Assembly (NCBI GenBank): GCA_041633555.1
Contig: JBFKFZ010000013.1
Coordinates: forward strand, 1 to 64,000
From: JAHEAO01 sp041633555
GTDB taxonomy: Bacteria; Pseudomonadota; Alphaproteobacteria; Rhodobacterales; Rhodobacteraceae
Length of the DNA stretch: 64,000 bases
Direction of reading: 5' to 3'
Of the stretch, positions 36,078-44,746 are shown in pieces. The translations under genes and the position numbers were made by a program. The notes beneath the pieces are model-generated. The model made no database searches. It was not told where the DNA came from and saw nothing but the letters and a program-made list of their open reading frames with translations. Within the stretch, counting starts at the first letter, position 1. The number at the start of each line of letters is the position of its first letter.

Positions 36078-37481
36078 TTACCCCTGGATATCCTGCATCC
36101 TGGCGAGCGTTTCCTCGCGGCCAAGGACGAGCATCATGTCGAATACGCTGGGAGATACCGTACGTCCGGCAAGCGCGGCCCGCAATGGCGCGGCGAGCTT
36201 GCCAAGCTTGGTGTCGTTGGCCTCGGCAACCTTGGCAACGACCGCCTCCAGCGTGTCGCGGTTCCAGCTAGCATTTTGCAACTGCGGCGTCAATTCTGAC
36301 AGTATACGACGGGATACCACGTCCAGCGCGTCGGCTGACTTCTCGTTTGGAGCGACTGGGCGGGAGGTCAGGATAAAGTGAGCTTTGTCAAGAAGTTCCG
36401 GGAAGGTCTTGGCGCGTTCCTTCAGGCAAAACATGGCCCGCGTCAAATCGTCCCTTTGGCGTTCAGACAGGCCTGGCTGACCCGAGGCGACAAGGAAATC
36501 CGCGATTTCTGCTACGAGTGCAGCATCGTCCGCAGCGGCGATATGCTGGCCACACAGATTCTCCAGTTTCTTCGTGTCGAACCGGGCCGGCGCCTTGCCG
36601 ATCCCGTCAAGGTCAAACCATTGCTTCGCCTGCTCATCAGTGAAGAACTCGTCGTCGCCGTGGCTCCATCCCAGACGCGCCAGATAGTTCCGCATTCCGG
36701 CCGCAGGATAACCCATCGCCTGATAGTCCGCGGTGCCGGTCGCTCCATGCCGTTTCGAGAGTTTCTTGCCGTCCTCGCCATGGATCAGCGGAATATGCGC
36801 CCAGACCGGCATGTCCCAGCCCATTGCGCCATAAACCAGCATCTGGCGCGCGGCATTGTTGAGATGATCATCGCCCCGGATCACATGTGTGACGCCCATG
36901 TCATGATCGTCGACCACCACGGCCAGCATGTAGGTCGGCGTTCCGTCCGAGCGCAGGCAGATCATGTCGTCGAGTTCGCTGTTGCGGATCGTGACATCGC
37001 CCTGAACCCGGTCGCGGATCACCGTATCGCCGTCGCGCGGCGCCTTCACCCGGATCGCATAGGGCGCATCGGGATGGCTGGCCGGATCGGCATCGCGCCA
37101 GGGCGAGCGGAACAGCGTCGAACGGCCCTCGGCCTTGGCGGCCTCACGGAACGCCTGGATCTCGTCTTGCGTCGAGAAGCACTTGTAGGCTGCTCCGCTC
37201 GACAGCATCTTGTACGCGACCTCGGCATGGCGTGTCATACTTGCGAACTGGCTGGTCGGTTCGCCGTCCCAGTCGAGGCCCAGCCATTGCAGGCCGCGAT
37301 AGATCGCCTCGGTCGCTTCGGGGGTAGAGCGGGCGCGGTCGGTATCTTCGATCCGCAGCAGGAATTTGCCGCCCCGTCCACGGGCATAAAGCCAGTTGAA
37401 CAAGGCCGTGCGGGCGCCGCCGATATGCAGATAACCGGTCGGAGAAGGCGCAAAACGGGTGACAACCGGTCGGTCGGACAT
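36078..37481 (-). CDS. gltX: glutamyl-tRNA synthetase
   Basis: A 467-residue class I aminoacyl-tRNA synthetase. It shows the HIGH-type motif APSPTGYLHIGGARTALFN near the start, RIEDTDRARS, and the KMSKS-type loop DGKKLSKRHGA near 240. Alphaproteobacteria often carry two GltX paralogues, one charging tRNA-Gln for amidation; which copy this is cannot be decided here. The ATG at 37481 (MSDRPVVTRF) fits the family better than the open frame to 37508. Confidence 0.93.
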   Translation of the reverse strand: MSDRPVVTRFAPSPTGYLHIGGARTALFNWLYARGRGGKFLLRIEDTDRARSTPEATEAIYRGLQWLGLDWDGEPTSQFASMTRHAEVAYKMLSSGAAYKCFSTQDEIQAFREAAKAEGRSTLFRSPWRDADPASHPDAPYAIRVKAPRDGDTVIRDRVQGDVTIRNSELDDMICLRSDGTPTYMLAVVVDDHDMGVTHVIRGDDHLNNAARQMLVYGAMGWDMPVWAHIPLIHGEDGKKLSKRHGATGTADYQAMGYPAAGMRNYLARLGWSHGDDEFFTDEQAKQWFDLDGIGKAPARFDTKKLENLCGQHIAAADDAALVAEIADFLVASGQPGLSERQRDDLTRAMFCLKERAKTFPELLDKAHFILTSRPVAPNEKSADALDVVSRRILSELTPQLQNASWNRDTLEAVVAKVAEANDTKLGKLAAPLRAALAGRTVSPSVFDMMLVLGREETLARMQDIQG

Positions 37482-37560
37482 TGCAGAATTGGCCTTTCTG
37501 GAAACCATGCGAGGAATGGCGTTCGGAATGGTCTAGTCAATCAGGCAGGAGAGAACAAGG

Positions 37561-39609
37561 GTGGCCCCCATCGCGCGGATCGCGGCAGGCCTGCAGGCGC
37601 AGCGCGGCTATTTTTTCCCATTCGTGCCGGTCGGGCTTGCATTCGGCATCGGTGGCTATTTCGCGCTGCGCTTCGAACCGGGCTGGCATGTCTATGCGGC
37701 CCTTGCAGCCCTGGTCTGTGCCCTTTTTATGTTGATCCCGCGCCTGGGGAACCAGCTCGGCCGGTCTTCACGCTGCTCGCCCTGGCCGCCGTTGGCGTCG
37801 GACTGGCGCGCGCGCGGGCGCACCTGGTGTCAGAACCGGTCCTGACTTACCGCTATTACGGACCGATTCAGGGTCGGATCGTCAATATCGACCGCTCGGT
37901 CTCGGATGCGGTCCGGCTGACGCTCGATCGCGTCGTCCTGCGCGACCTGGTCCCCGACCGGGTGCCGACCCGCGTGCGCGTGTCCCTGCAGGGAGATCAC
38001 GGCTTCATCGAGCCCGAACCGGGGCTGACGGTGATCCTGACCGGGCATCTTTCGCCGCCCTCGGGGCGGGTTGAACCGGCGGGTTCGATTTCCAGCGGCA
38101 GGCCTGGCTCGACGGTTTGGGGGCGGTCGGCTATACCCGCACACCGGTCCTGGCGCTCTACCCGGCAGAGAAGGGCGCGGCAGGGCTGGCGATCCACCGG
38201 CTGCGCATGCGGATCTCGGCGGCGGTAGAGGCGATGGTGCCCGGCGAGGATGGTGCCTTCGCGGCCGCGCTGATAACCGGCGGCCGTTCGGGGATGAGCA
38301 AGGCCACATCCGAAGATCTGCGGCGCTCGTACCTGTCGCACCTGCTGGCGATTTCGGGGCTGCATATGGGGCTATTTGACCGGCTTCGTCCATGCGATGG
38401 TTCGCTAGGGGCTGGCGCTCTGGCCAGCCGTCGCGCTGCGCTGGCCGATCCGCAAATGGGCGGCCGTCGTGGCGCTGGCGGCGGGGGCGTTCTATTTGGC
38501 GCTGTGGGGCGGCAATGTCGCGACCGAGCGGGCCTTCGTCATGGTCGCGGTGATGTTTGTGGCTGTACTTTTCGACCGACGCGCGGTGACGCTGCGCGCC
38601 GTCGCGATGGCGGCGGTGATTATCCTGGTCTTCCGGCCAGAAGTGTTGACCGAGCCCGGGTTCCAGATGTCCTTCGCCGCCACGACCGCGCTTGTCGCGG
38701 CCTTTGGCGCCTTGCGTGACTGGCAGGGATGGCGGCCGCCGAGATGGCGCAGCCGGTGCTGGCGGTCGTGATCTCTTCCGGCGTTGCAGGGCTGGCGACC
38801 ACTCCGGTGGCGGCGGCGCATTTCAACCGGATCGCGGATTACGGGCTGCTGGCGAACCTGTTGTCGGTGCCGCTGATGGGGCTGGTAGTGATGCCGGGGG
38901 CGGTGCTGGCCGCCTGCCTTGCCCCGATCGGACTCGCATGGATCGGGCTGGCGCTGATGAACCCGGCGATACACTGGATCCTGGCGGTGGCGCAACGGGT
39001 GGCCGGGATGGAAGGCGCTGTGACCTTTGTCGCCTCGCCGCCGCCCTTGGTCCTTCCGGTGCTCTCGCTGAGGCATTTGTGGCTGATCCCCTGGCGCGGC
39101 AGGGCGCGCCTCGCGGGGCTGGCGCCGGCCGCTGCGGCCTTCGTGCTTTGGGCGGGGGGCGAGCGTCCGCCGGTCCTCAACTCGGATACGGGCGGGCTGG
39201 TCGGTGTCCTGACGCCCGAGGGCGGAGCGTTGAACAAGCCGCGAGGAGAGGGGTTCGCGCCCTCAACTGGCTGGAAAATGACGGTGACGGCGCGGTGCAG
39301 GCCGTTGCCTTAGATCGTGCGGCTTTCGGCGGCGAGAAGGGCAAGCTTATGTTTCGCGCCGCGGGCCTGCCGATCGTTCATCTTTCGGGCCGGGGTGCGG
39401 CGGACCGCGTGACGGACGGATGTCGCAGGGCGTCACTCGTGATCCTCTCGGGCGAATGGAAGGGCCGCGCGCCTTGCCGGGTCATTGACCGAACCGGGTT
39501 GGCCAGGTCGGGCGCGGTGGCGCTTTATCCGAATGGATCTGAACTGCGCCTTGTCGGGGCAAGAAAAATGGCCGGCAAAAGGTTGTGGAATTCGGTCCGG
39601 CGTCAGTAG
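37561..39609 (+). pseudogene. comEC: comEC DNA-uptake channel, multiply frameshifted
   Basis: ComEC normally carries single-stranded DNA across the inner membrane in competence. Its pieces lie in order across three frames: N-terminal helices from GTG 37561; LTYRYYGPIQGRIVNIDRS (OB-like domain); GGFDFQRQAWLDGLGAVGYT; LITGGRSGM then LLAISGLHMGL (core motif); EPGFQMSFAATTALVAAFG; LLSVPLMGLVV; and the C-terminal LENDGDGAVQ and LYPNGSELRLV. Frame order is 1-0-2-0-2-1, so at least five shifts (near 37748, 38078, 38376, 38723 and 39255), plus an amber TAG at 38406-38408. It cannot yield a functional protein. It ends antisense to the lexA 3' end, overlapping by 7 bp. Confidence 0.88.
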
Positions 39610-40289
39610 CTGCGGATCAGTCCGACCAGACGGCCCTGCACCTTGACCTGATCGTCGCGGAAAACGCGGGTCTCGTAGGCCGGGTTCGCGGCTTCGAGCG
39701 CGATGGCATTGCCCTTGCGGCGGAACCGCTTCAGCGTCGCCTCATGACCTTCGACCAGCGCCACGACGATATCGCCATTATCGGCGGTCGAGGTTTCGCG
39801 GATCACCACCACGTCGCCGTCATTGATCCCGGCATCGATCATCGAGTCGCCCTTGACCTCGAGCGCGTAGTGATGCCCGGACCCTGAAAGCATCGATCCC
39901 GGGACCGCGACATTATGCGACACCTCGCTGATCGCCTCGATCGGGACACCCGCGGCGATCCGGCCCATGACCGGCAACTCCACTGCATCCGCAGCGACGG
40001 GCAAGGCGCGGCGCGGCGGGTCGATGCGGTCTCCCTTGATCACGCGCGGCTTGAAACCTGTGGATTTTTCCATCGAATCCGGCAGCTTGACAATTTCCAG
40101 CGCCCGGGCCCGATGCGCAAGGCGGCGGATGAAGCCGCGTTCTTCCAGTGCCGTGATCAGCCTGTGAATACCGGATTTCGAGCGCAGGTCGAGCGCCTCT
40201 TTCATCTCGTCGAACGAGGGCGGTACGCCTTCCCGCTGCACCCGCTTGTGAATGAATTCCAGGAGTTCCAGTTGCTTCTTGGTCAGCAT
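39603..40289 (-). CDS. lexA: SOS repressor LexA
   Basis: A 228-residue DNA-damage repressor. The winged HTH spans 1-65 (TKKQLELLEFIHKRVQREGVPPSFDEM). The self-cleavage site is A113-G114 in GRIAAGVP, and the catalytic dyad is S149 (KGDSM) and K187 (TLKRF). RecA-stimulated cleavage lifts repression. The ATG 40289 has GGTGCAGG upstream; an extra in-frame ATG at 40307 is less likely. Two overlapping LexA boxes lie 52-77 bp upstream, giving autoregulation. Confidence 0.95.
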   Translation of the reverse strand: MLTKKQLELLEFIHKRVQREGVPPSFDEMKEALDLRSKSGIHRLITALEERGFIRRLAHRARALEIVKLPDSMEKSTGFKPRVIKGDRIDPPRRALPVAADAVELPVMGRIAAGVPIEAISEVSHNVAVPGSMLSGSGHHYALEVKGDSMIDAGINDGDVVVIRETSTADNGDIVVALVEGHEATLKRFRRKGNAIALEAANPAYETRVFRDDQVKVQGRLVGLIRSY

Positions 40290-40340
40290 TGCCTGCACCT
40301 TCCCCATTTGGGATCGCCCTTGCCTGGGCGTTGCCTGGGC

Positions 40341-40366
40341 GTTCGGGTTATGTTCTATCCCTGTTC
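40341..40366. promoter_or_regulatory. overlapping double SOS box before lexA
   Basis: GTTC at 40341, 40352 and 40363, each spaced by exactly 7 nt, giving two overlapping copies of the alphaproteobacterial LexA box GTTC-N7-GTTC (GAAC-N7-GAAC on the lexA strand). The site is between moeA and lexA, upstream of lexA. Confidence 0.85.
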
Positions 40367-40390
40367 CCGTTACGTGTCAACGCGCTTGGC

Positions 40391-41563
40391 CTAAAGGGGC
40401 AAGTACTCGACGGGCATATCGGCGGGTCTGGCCGGATCATGCGAGGGCCGGATCAACAGAGCGTTAGCCATGGTGAGAATGGTCAGGAGGGAACTGTCCT
40501 GCCGCTCGAACGGGCGGATTCGCCCATTCTCGATCACGGCGCGCATGTAATGTTCGCGCGGACCGTTAGCCGCCACATCGCAGGCCAGCTGCGCCTGATG
40601 CCGCGAGGCCGGTGAACGCCCGAGACCCAGAAGCGCCCGGATCGCCGGGATCACGAACACGTGGCCGCAAACCATTGCGGAGACCGGATTGCCCGGCAGT
40701 CCGATCAGCGCCGCATCGCCCAGCCGTCCGGCCATCAGCGGCTTGCCCGGGCGCATGGCCACCTTGTAGAAGGCCTGTTGCATCCCGAGCCCGGCCGCGA
40801 CATCGCCGACAAGATCGTGATCGCCGACCGAGGCGCCGCCGATGGTCACGATCAGGTCGGCGCCCTTCGCCAGTTCGAACGCGGTCTTCAGCGAGGCCGA
40901 ATTGTCGCGCGCGATGGGAAGCATCCGCGCCTCTGCCCCTTCGGCCTCGACCAGCGCCTTCAGCCCGAAACTGTTCGAGGCGATGATCTGGTCGGGGCCG
41001 GGCATTTCGCCGGGCATCACCAACTCGTTGCCGGTTGCGATCAGTGCGACGACCGGGCGGCGGAAAACCGGAATGGTCGCGGCGTTCATGGCGGCGAGCA
41101 ATGCAATGTCCGAGGGGCCGAGGCGGCGCGGCGCCTTCACCACCGCGCCCCTTGCGAAATCGGCACCGGCGGAGCGGATGTGGGTTGCGGTGCCAAGATC
41201 GTCCTTCAGGGTGATCCTGTCCGCCTCGCGGGTGACATCCTCTTGGATGACGACCCGATCGGCCCCGTCTGGCACCGGCGCGCCGGTAAAGATCCGCACC
41301 GCCTCGCCGGGTCCGACCTGTCTCGAATATCCATGCCCGGCCGCGGATTCGCCGATGACCGTCAGCCGGGCGCGGGGCCGTGCATCGGCATCACGAAGGG
41401 CGTAACCATCCATCGACGAGGCTACGAAGGGCGGCTGGGCCCGGGCCGCGGCGACCGGCTCTGACAGCACGCGACCGGCTGCGTCCGCCAAGGCCGCTGT
41501 TTCGGCGGGGAGCACCGTCAGAAGGCTGAAGATCTCGGCGAGGGCCTGATCGACGGAAATCAT
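40391..41563 (-). CDS. moeA: molybdopterin molybdenumtransferase MoeA
   Basis: A 390-residue enzyme that inserts molybdate into adenylated molybdopterin. Segments seen: AQPPFVASSMDGYALRD near 45, VRIFTGAPVPDGADRVVIQED near 90, and the MoaB/Mog-like domain with IATGNEL and TIGGASVGDHD followed by AMRPGKPL and GLPGNPVSAMV. The ATG at 41563 shares its A with the moaC TGA, so translation is coupled. moeA lies in the trpC-moaC-moeA run typical of the family. Confidence 0.95.
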   Translation of the reverse strand: MISVDQALAEIFSLLTVLPAETAALADAAGRVLSEPVAAARAQPPFVASSMDGYALRDADARPRARLTVIGESAAGHGYSRQVGPGEAVRIFTGAPVPDGADRVVIQEDVTREADRITLKDDLGTATHIRSAGADFARGAVVKAPRRLGPSDIALLAAMNAATIPVFRRPVVALIATGNELVMPGEMPGPDQIIASNSFGLKALVEAEGAEARMLPIARDNSASLKTAFELAKGADLIVTIGGASVGDHDLVGDVAAGLGMQQAFYKVAMRPGKPLMAGRLGDAALIGLPGNPVSAMVCGHVFVIPAIRALLGLGRSPASRHQAQLACDVAANGPREHYMRAVIENGRIRPFERQDSSLLTILTMANALLIRPSHDPARPADMPVEYLPL

Positions 41564-42039
41564 CACTCCGCCTCGTAGCGCCCTGATTTTCCACCATCTT
41601 TCAGGATCACCCTGATGCCGCCGATAACCATTCCCTTATCGACTGCCTTGACCATGTCATAGACCGTCAGGCAGGCGGTCGAAACCGCTGTCAGTGCTTC
41701 CATCTCGACCCCGGTCTGACCGGTGGTCTTGACGGTGGCCACGACCTTGATCCCCGGCAGATCCGCGTTTGCTGTCAGATCCAGCGCGACCTTGCTGATC
41801 GGCAGCAGATGGCAGAGTGGTATCAGATCCGCGGTCTTCTTCGCTGCCATGATACCGGCGAGCCGGGCAACTGCGAGGACATCGCCCTTGCTGGCGCGAC
41901 CTTTTGCGATAATGTCAAGGGTATCGGGGTGCATCTTGATGTGGCCTTCAGCGATAGCGATGCGGGCCGTGACCGGCTTTTCCGACACGTCGACCATCTG
42001 GGCATCGCCCTTGCGGTCGAAATGTGTGAGTTCCGGCAT
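41563..42039 (-). CDS. moaC: cyclic pyranopterin monophosphate synthase MoaC
   Basis: A 158-residue enzyme that, with MoaA, makes cyclic pyranopterin monophosphate in molybdenum cofactor synthesis. Signature segments are AGIMAAKKTADLIPLCHLLP near 62, with TGQTGVEMEALTAVSTACLTVYDM near 108 and a C-terminal KDGGKSG, which include the conserved Lys/His/Glu active-site residues. It starts on the trpC stop (TGATG) and ends on the moeA start. Confidence 0.96.
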   Translation of the reverse strand: MPELTHFDRKGDAQMVDVSEKPVTARIAIAEGHIKMHPDTLDIIAKGRASKGDVLAVARLAGIMAAKKTADLIPLCHLLPISKVALDLTANADLPGIKVVATVKTTGQTGVEMEALTAVSTACLTVYDMVKAVDKGMVIGGIRVILKDGGKSGRYEAE

Positions 42040-42851
42040 CAGTTGCCGCCCGCCGCTGTCAAGGGATCCGCCATCAGATGCCGGGTGGCAGCAGCGACGT
42101 CATCCTGCCGCATCAGGCTTTCACCGATCAGGAAGACCCGCGCGCCGTAGCGGGCCAGGTCGGCAAGGTCTTCGGGCCGGTTCAGGCCGCTTTCCGAAAC
42201 CAAGATCCTTTCGGCAGGTGCGCGCTTGGCAAGCCGCCGCGTGATGCCGAGGTCGGTTTCGAACGTGTTGAGATTGCGATTGTTGATGCCCAGAAGCGGG
42301 GATTTCAGCGCGCTTGCCCGCTCCAGTTCGGCTTCGTTATGGACTTCGATCAGAACATCCATGTCCCAGCCGGTCGCAGCGGATTCGAGCTCGAGCGCCT
42401 GTTCGTCGGACACCGCCGCCATGATGATCAAAATGCAATCCGCGCCCCAGGTGCGCGATTCCGCCACTTGGTAAGTGTCAAAGAGGAAATCCTTGCGAAG
42501 AACCGGCAGGCCTACCGCAGCGCGGGCCGCCGTCAGATATTCGGGCGCGCCCTGGAAGCTTGGTCCGTCGGTCAGCACCGACAGGCAGGTTGCTCCGCCG
42601 TCTTCGTAGGCCTTGGCCAGCGCCGCCGGTTCGAAATCGGCGCGAATCAGACCTTTTGACGGGCTGGCCTTCTTGATTTCGGCGATCAACCCGTAGCCCT
42701 GCCGAGAGGCGGTGAGCAGTGCGTCGGCGAAACTGCGCACCGGCGCGGCGTCTTGCGCCAGCGCCTCGATTTCGGCCAGCGGCAGCGCGGCCTTGGCAGC
42801 GGCGATCTCTTCCAGCTTGTAGGCTTTGATCGTGTCGAGAATGCTTGTCAT
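42039..42851 (-). CDS. trpC: indole-3-glycerol phosphate synthase
   Basis: A 270-residue TIM-barrel enzyme of tryptophan synthesis. It has the conserved SPSKGLI loop Lys near 60, FQGAPEYLTAAR, LRKDFLFDTYQV near 115, LIEVHNEAELERA, LLGINNRNL near 185 and SESGLNRPEDL. Monofunctional, not fused to trpF. The operon continues into moaC with a 1-bp overlap. A 178-bp gap without recognisable gene separates it from trpD. Confidence 0.96.
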   Translation of the reverse strand: MTSILDTIKAYKLEEIAAAKAALPLAEIEALAQDAAPVRSFADALLTASRQGYGLIAEIKKASPSKGLIRADFEPAALAKAYEDGGATCLSVLTDGPSFQGAPEYLTAARAAVGLPVLRKDFLFDTYQVAESRTWGADCILIIMAAVSDEQALELESAATGWDMDVLIEVHNEAELERASALKSPLLGINNRNLNTFETDLGITRRLAKRAPAERILVSESGLNRPEDLADLARYGARVFLIGESLMRQDDVAAATRHLMADPLTAAGGN

Positions 42852-43029
42852 GCGAGTTGGATAGCCTGACTTCGGGGCGAAGGGAAGTGGCCGTCAATGC
42901 TGTGGAATTGAGCGGGCTTCGCCAGCAAGAATTTCCCAAGGAATGGTGTCGGCGGGGATGTTTCGTAACAAGAGTTGCAACCGAATGTCATTCCGGATGT
43001 TTGCGACCTGCTCGCGAGGTGGGGGCCGG

Positions 43030-44046
43030 TCAGCCGCCCGACGTCACCCGTGCCAGGATCCGAAGTTTTTCCAGCGCTCGGCCGGAATCGAGGCTTTCTG
43101 CGGCGATCTCGACGCCCTCGGTCAGCGAGGCGGCGCGGTCGGCGATGACCAGCGCCCCGGCGGCGTTCAAAAGCACTGCGTCGCGATAGGCGCCTTTGGC
43201 GCCACCAAGAACGGCGGCCATCGCCTTGCCGTTCTGCTCAGGCGTGCCGCCGGTGATGGCCTCGAACGGATGCACCGGCAGCCCGGCCTCTTCGGGGTGA
43301 AGCTCGCGCTCGCTGACTTTGCCGTTCACTAGGTCCGCGATCCAGGTGATCCCGGTGATGGTGATCTCGTCGGTCCCGTCAGAGCCATGCACAAGCCAGG
43401 CCCTTTCACTGCCGAGTTGGCCGAGCGTTTCGGCCATAGGGCGGATCAGGTCGCGGCTGAACGTGCCTGTCAGCTGCCGTTTGACGCCTGCGGGGTTGGT
43501 CATCGGGCCGAGGATGTTAAAGATCGTGCGGGTGCCAAGCTCGATCCGGCTGGGCATCACGTGTTTCATCGCCGGATGGTGCATCGGGGCCATCATGAAG
43601 GCGATGCCGGCCTCGGCCAGTCCGCGTTCGACGATGTCGGGGCCGATCATGACCTCGACGCCGTTGGCCGCCAGCGCATCGGCCGCGCCGGAATTTGACG
43701 ACAGCTTGCGGTTGCCGTGCTTGGCGACCGGCACGCCGGCGCCCGCGACGGTGAAGGCGGTGGCGGTCGAGATCTGCAGCGTCGGCTTGCCCGAACCGCC
43801 AGTGCCGACGATGTCGATCGCCCCTTGTGGCGCGCGGACCCTGTTGCATTTGGCCCGCATCACCGCGGCAGCGGCGGCGAATTCATCGACCGTTTCGCCG
43901 CGGGTCCGAAGCGCCATCAGGAAACCGCCGATCTGGCTTGGCGTCGCCTGGCCCTCGAACAGGATTTCGAATGCCTCCGTCGCTTCGGCGCGGGTCAGCG
44001 GCCGGTCGGCGGCGGCGGCGATCATCGGTTTCAGATCGTCGCTCAT
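43030..44046 (-). CDS. trpD: anthranilate phosphoribosyltransferase
   Basis: A 338-residue enzyme that transfers phosphoribose from PRPP to anthranilate. It shows VGTGGSGKPTLQISTATAFTVAGAG near 80, KHGNRKLSSNSGAADALAANG near 108, MAPMHHPAMKHV, and the metal/PRPP-binding SDGTDEIT region. Its start overlaps the trpG stop (ATGA). trpE is not in the window. Confidence 0.96.
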   Translation of the reverse strand: MSDDLKPMIAAAADRPLTRAEATEAFEILFEGQATPSQIGGFLMALRTRGETVDEFAAAAAVMRAKCNRVRAPQGAIDIVGTGGSGKPTLQISTATAFTVAGAGVPVAKHGNRKLSSNSGAADALAANGVEVMIGPDIVERGLAEAGIAFMMAPMHHPAMKHVMPSRIELGTRTIFNILGPMTNPAGVKRQLTGTFSRDLIRPMAETLGQLGSERAWLVHGSDGTDEITITGITWIADLVNGKVSERELHPEEAGLPVHPFEAITGGTPEQNGKAMAAVLGGAKGAYRDAVLLNAAGALVIADRAASLTEGVEIAAESLDSGRALEKLRILARVTSGG

Positions 44047-44624
44047 GCCGTCACCATTGCCATGTCGAGGAAATTCCGCAGCAGCTTGTGACCATGTTCC
44101 GAGGCAATGGATTCCGGATGGAATTGCACCCCCTGGATCGGCAGGCTCTTGTGCTGCAGCCCCATGATCGTACCGTCTTCCAGCTCTGCCGTCACCTCAA
44201 TTACATCTGGCAGGCTCGCGCGCTCTACAACCAGAGAATGATAGCGCGTTGCCGCGAAAGGCGAGGGCAGGTCGGCGAAGACTCCCTTTCCGGCGTGCCG
44301 GATCGACCCCATCTTGCCATGCACGATCTCGTGGCAACGCACGACCTTGCCGCCGAACGCTTGGCCGATGGCCTGATGACCAAGGCAGACGCCCATCAGC
44401 GGCGTGCGGGTTTCGCCGGCGGCTTCGGTCAGCGCAAGGCAGATCCCGGCCTGATCGGGTGTGCAGGGGCCGGGCGAAAGCAGGATCGCGCTTGGGTTGA
44501 GTGCCATCGCCTGTTGCACATCCAGCGCATCATTGCGCTTAACGACGACGTGTGCTCCCAATTCCCCGAGATAATGCACGAGATTGTAGGTAAAGCTGTC
44601 GTAGTTGTCGATCATGAGCAGCAT
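44043..44624 (-). CDS. trpG: anthranilate synthase glutamine amidotransferase subunit
   Basis: A 193-residue class I amidotransferase that supplies ammonia to TrpE. The triad is C80 in GVCLGHQA with H169 and E171 in VQFHPES. IDNYDSFTYNL is at the N-terminus and LSPGPCTPDQAG near 49. It may also serve p-aminobenzoate synthesis, as TrpG/PabA often do. The ATG at 44624 has CCGGAGA upstream; the longer frame to 44690 is not supported. Confidence 0.95.
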   Translation of the reverse strand: MLLMIDNYDSFTYNLVHYLGELGAHVVVKRNDALDVQQAMALNPSAILLSPGPCTPDQAGICLALTEAAGETRTPLMGVCLGHQAIGQAFGGKVVRCHEIVHGKMGSIRHAGKGVFADLPSPFAATRYHSLVVERASLPDVIEVTAELEDGTIMGLQHKSLPIQGVQFHPESIASEHGHKLLRNFLDMAMVTA

Positions 44625-44746
44625 GGGTTCGTCTCCGGCAAAAGGGGGTGAACCCTTGGAACTGTCGCGGTATACATGTTCAACAGGCAACTCCGGGGGT
44701 CAAGACATCCCGGCAAAAAGGCAGGCATCGGACGGAGGGATCGGGT

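Noticed and set aside
36378..38228. Long plus-strand ORF of 616 codons
   Set aside because: The first two thirds are antisense to gltX. Only the last part is real coding, and it is one fragment of comEC.
44625..44746. Search for a trp leader attenuator upstream of trpG
   Set aside because: No run of Trp codons followed by a terminator is seen before trpG.
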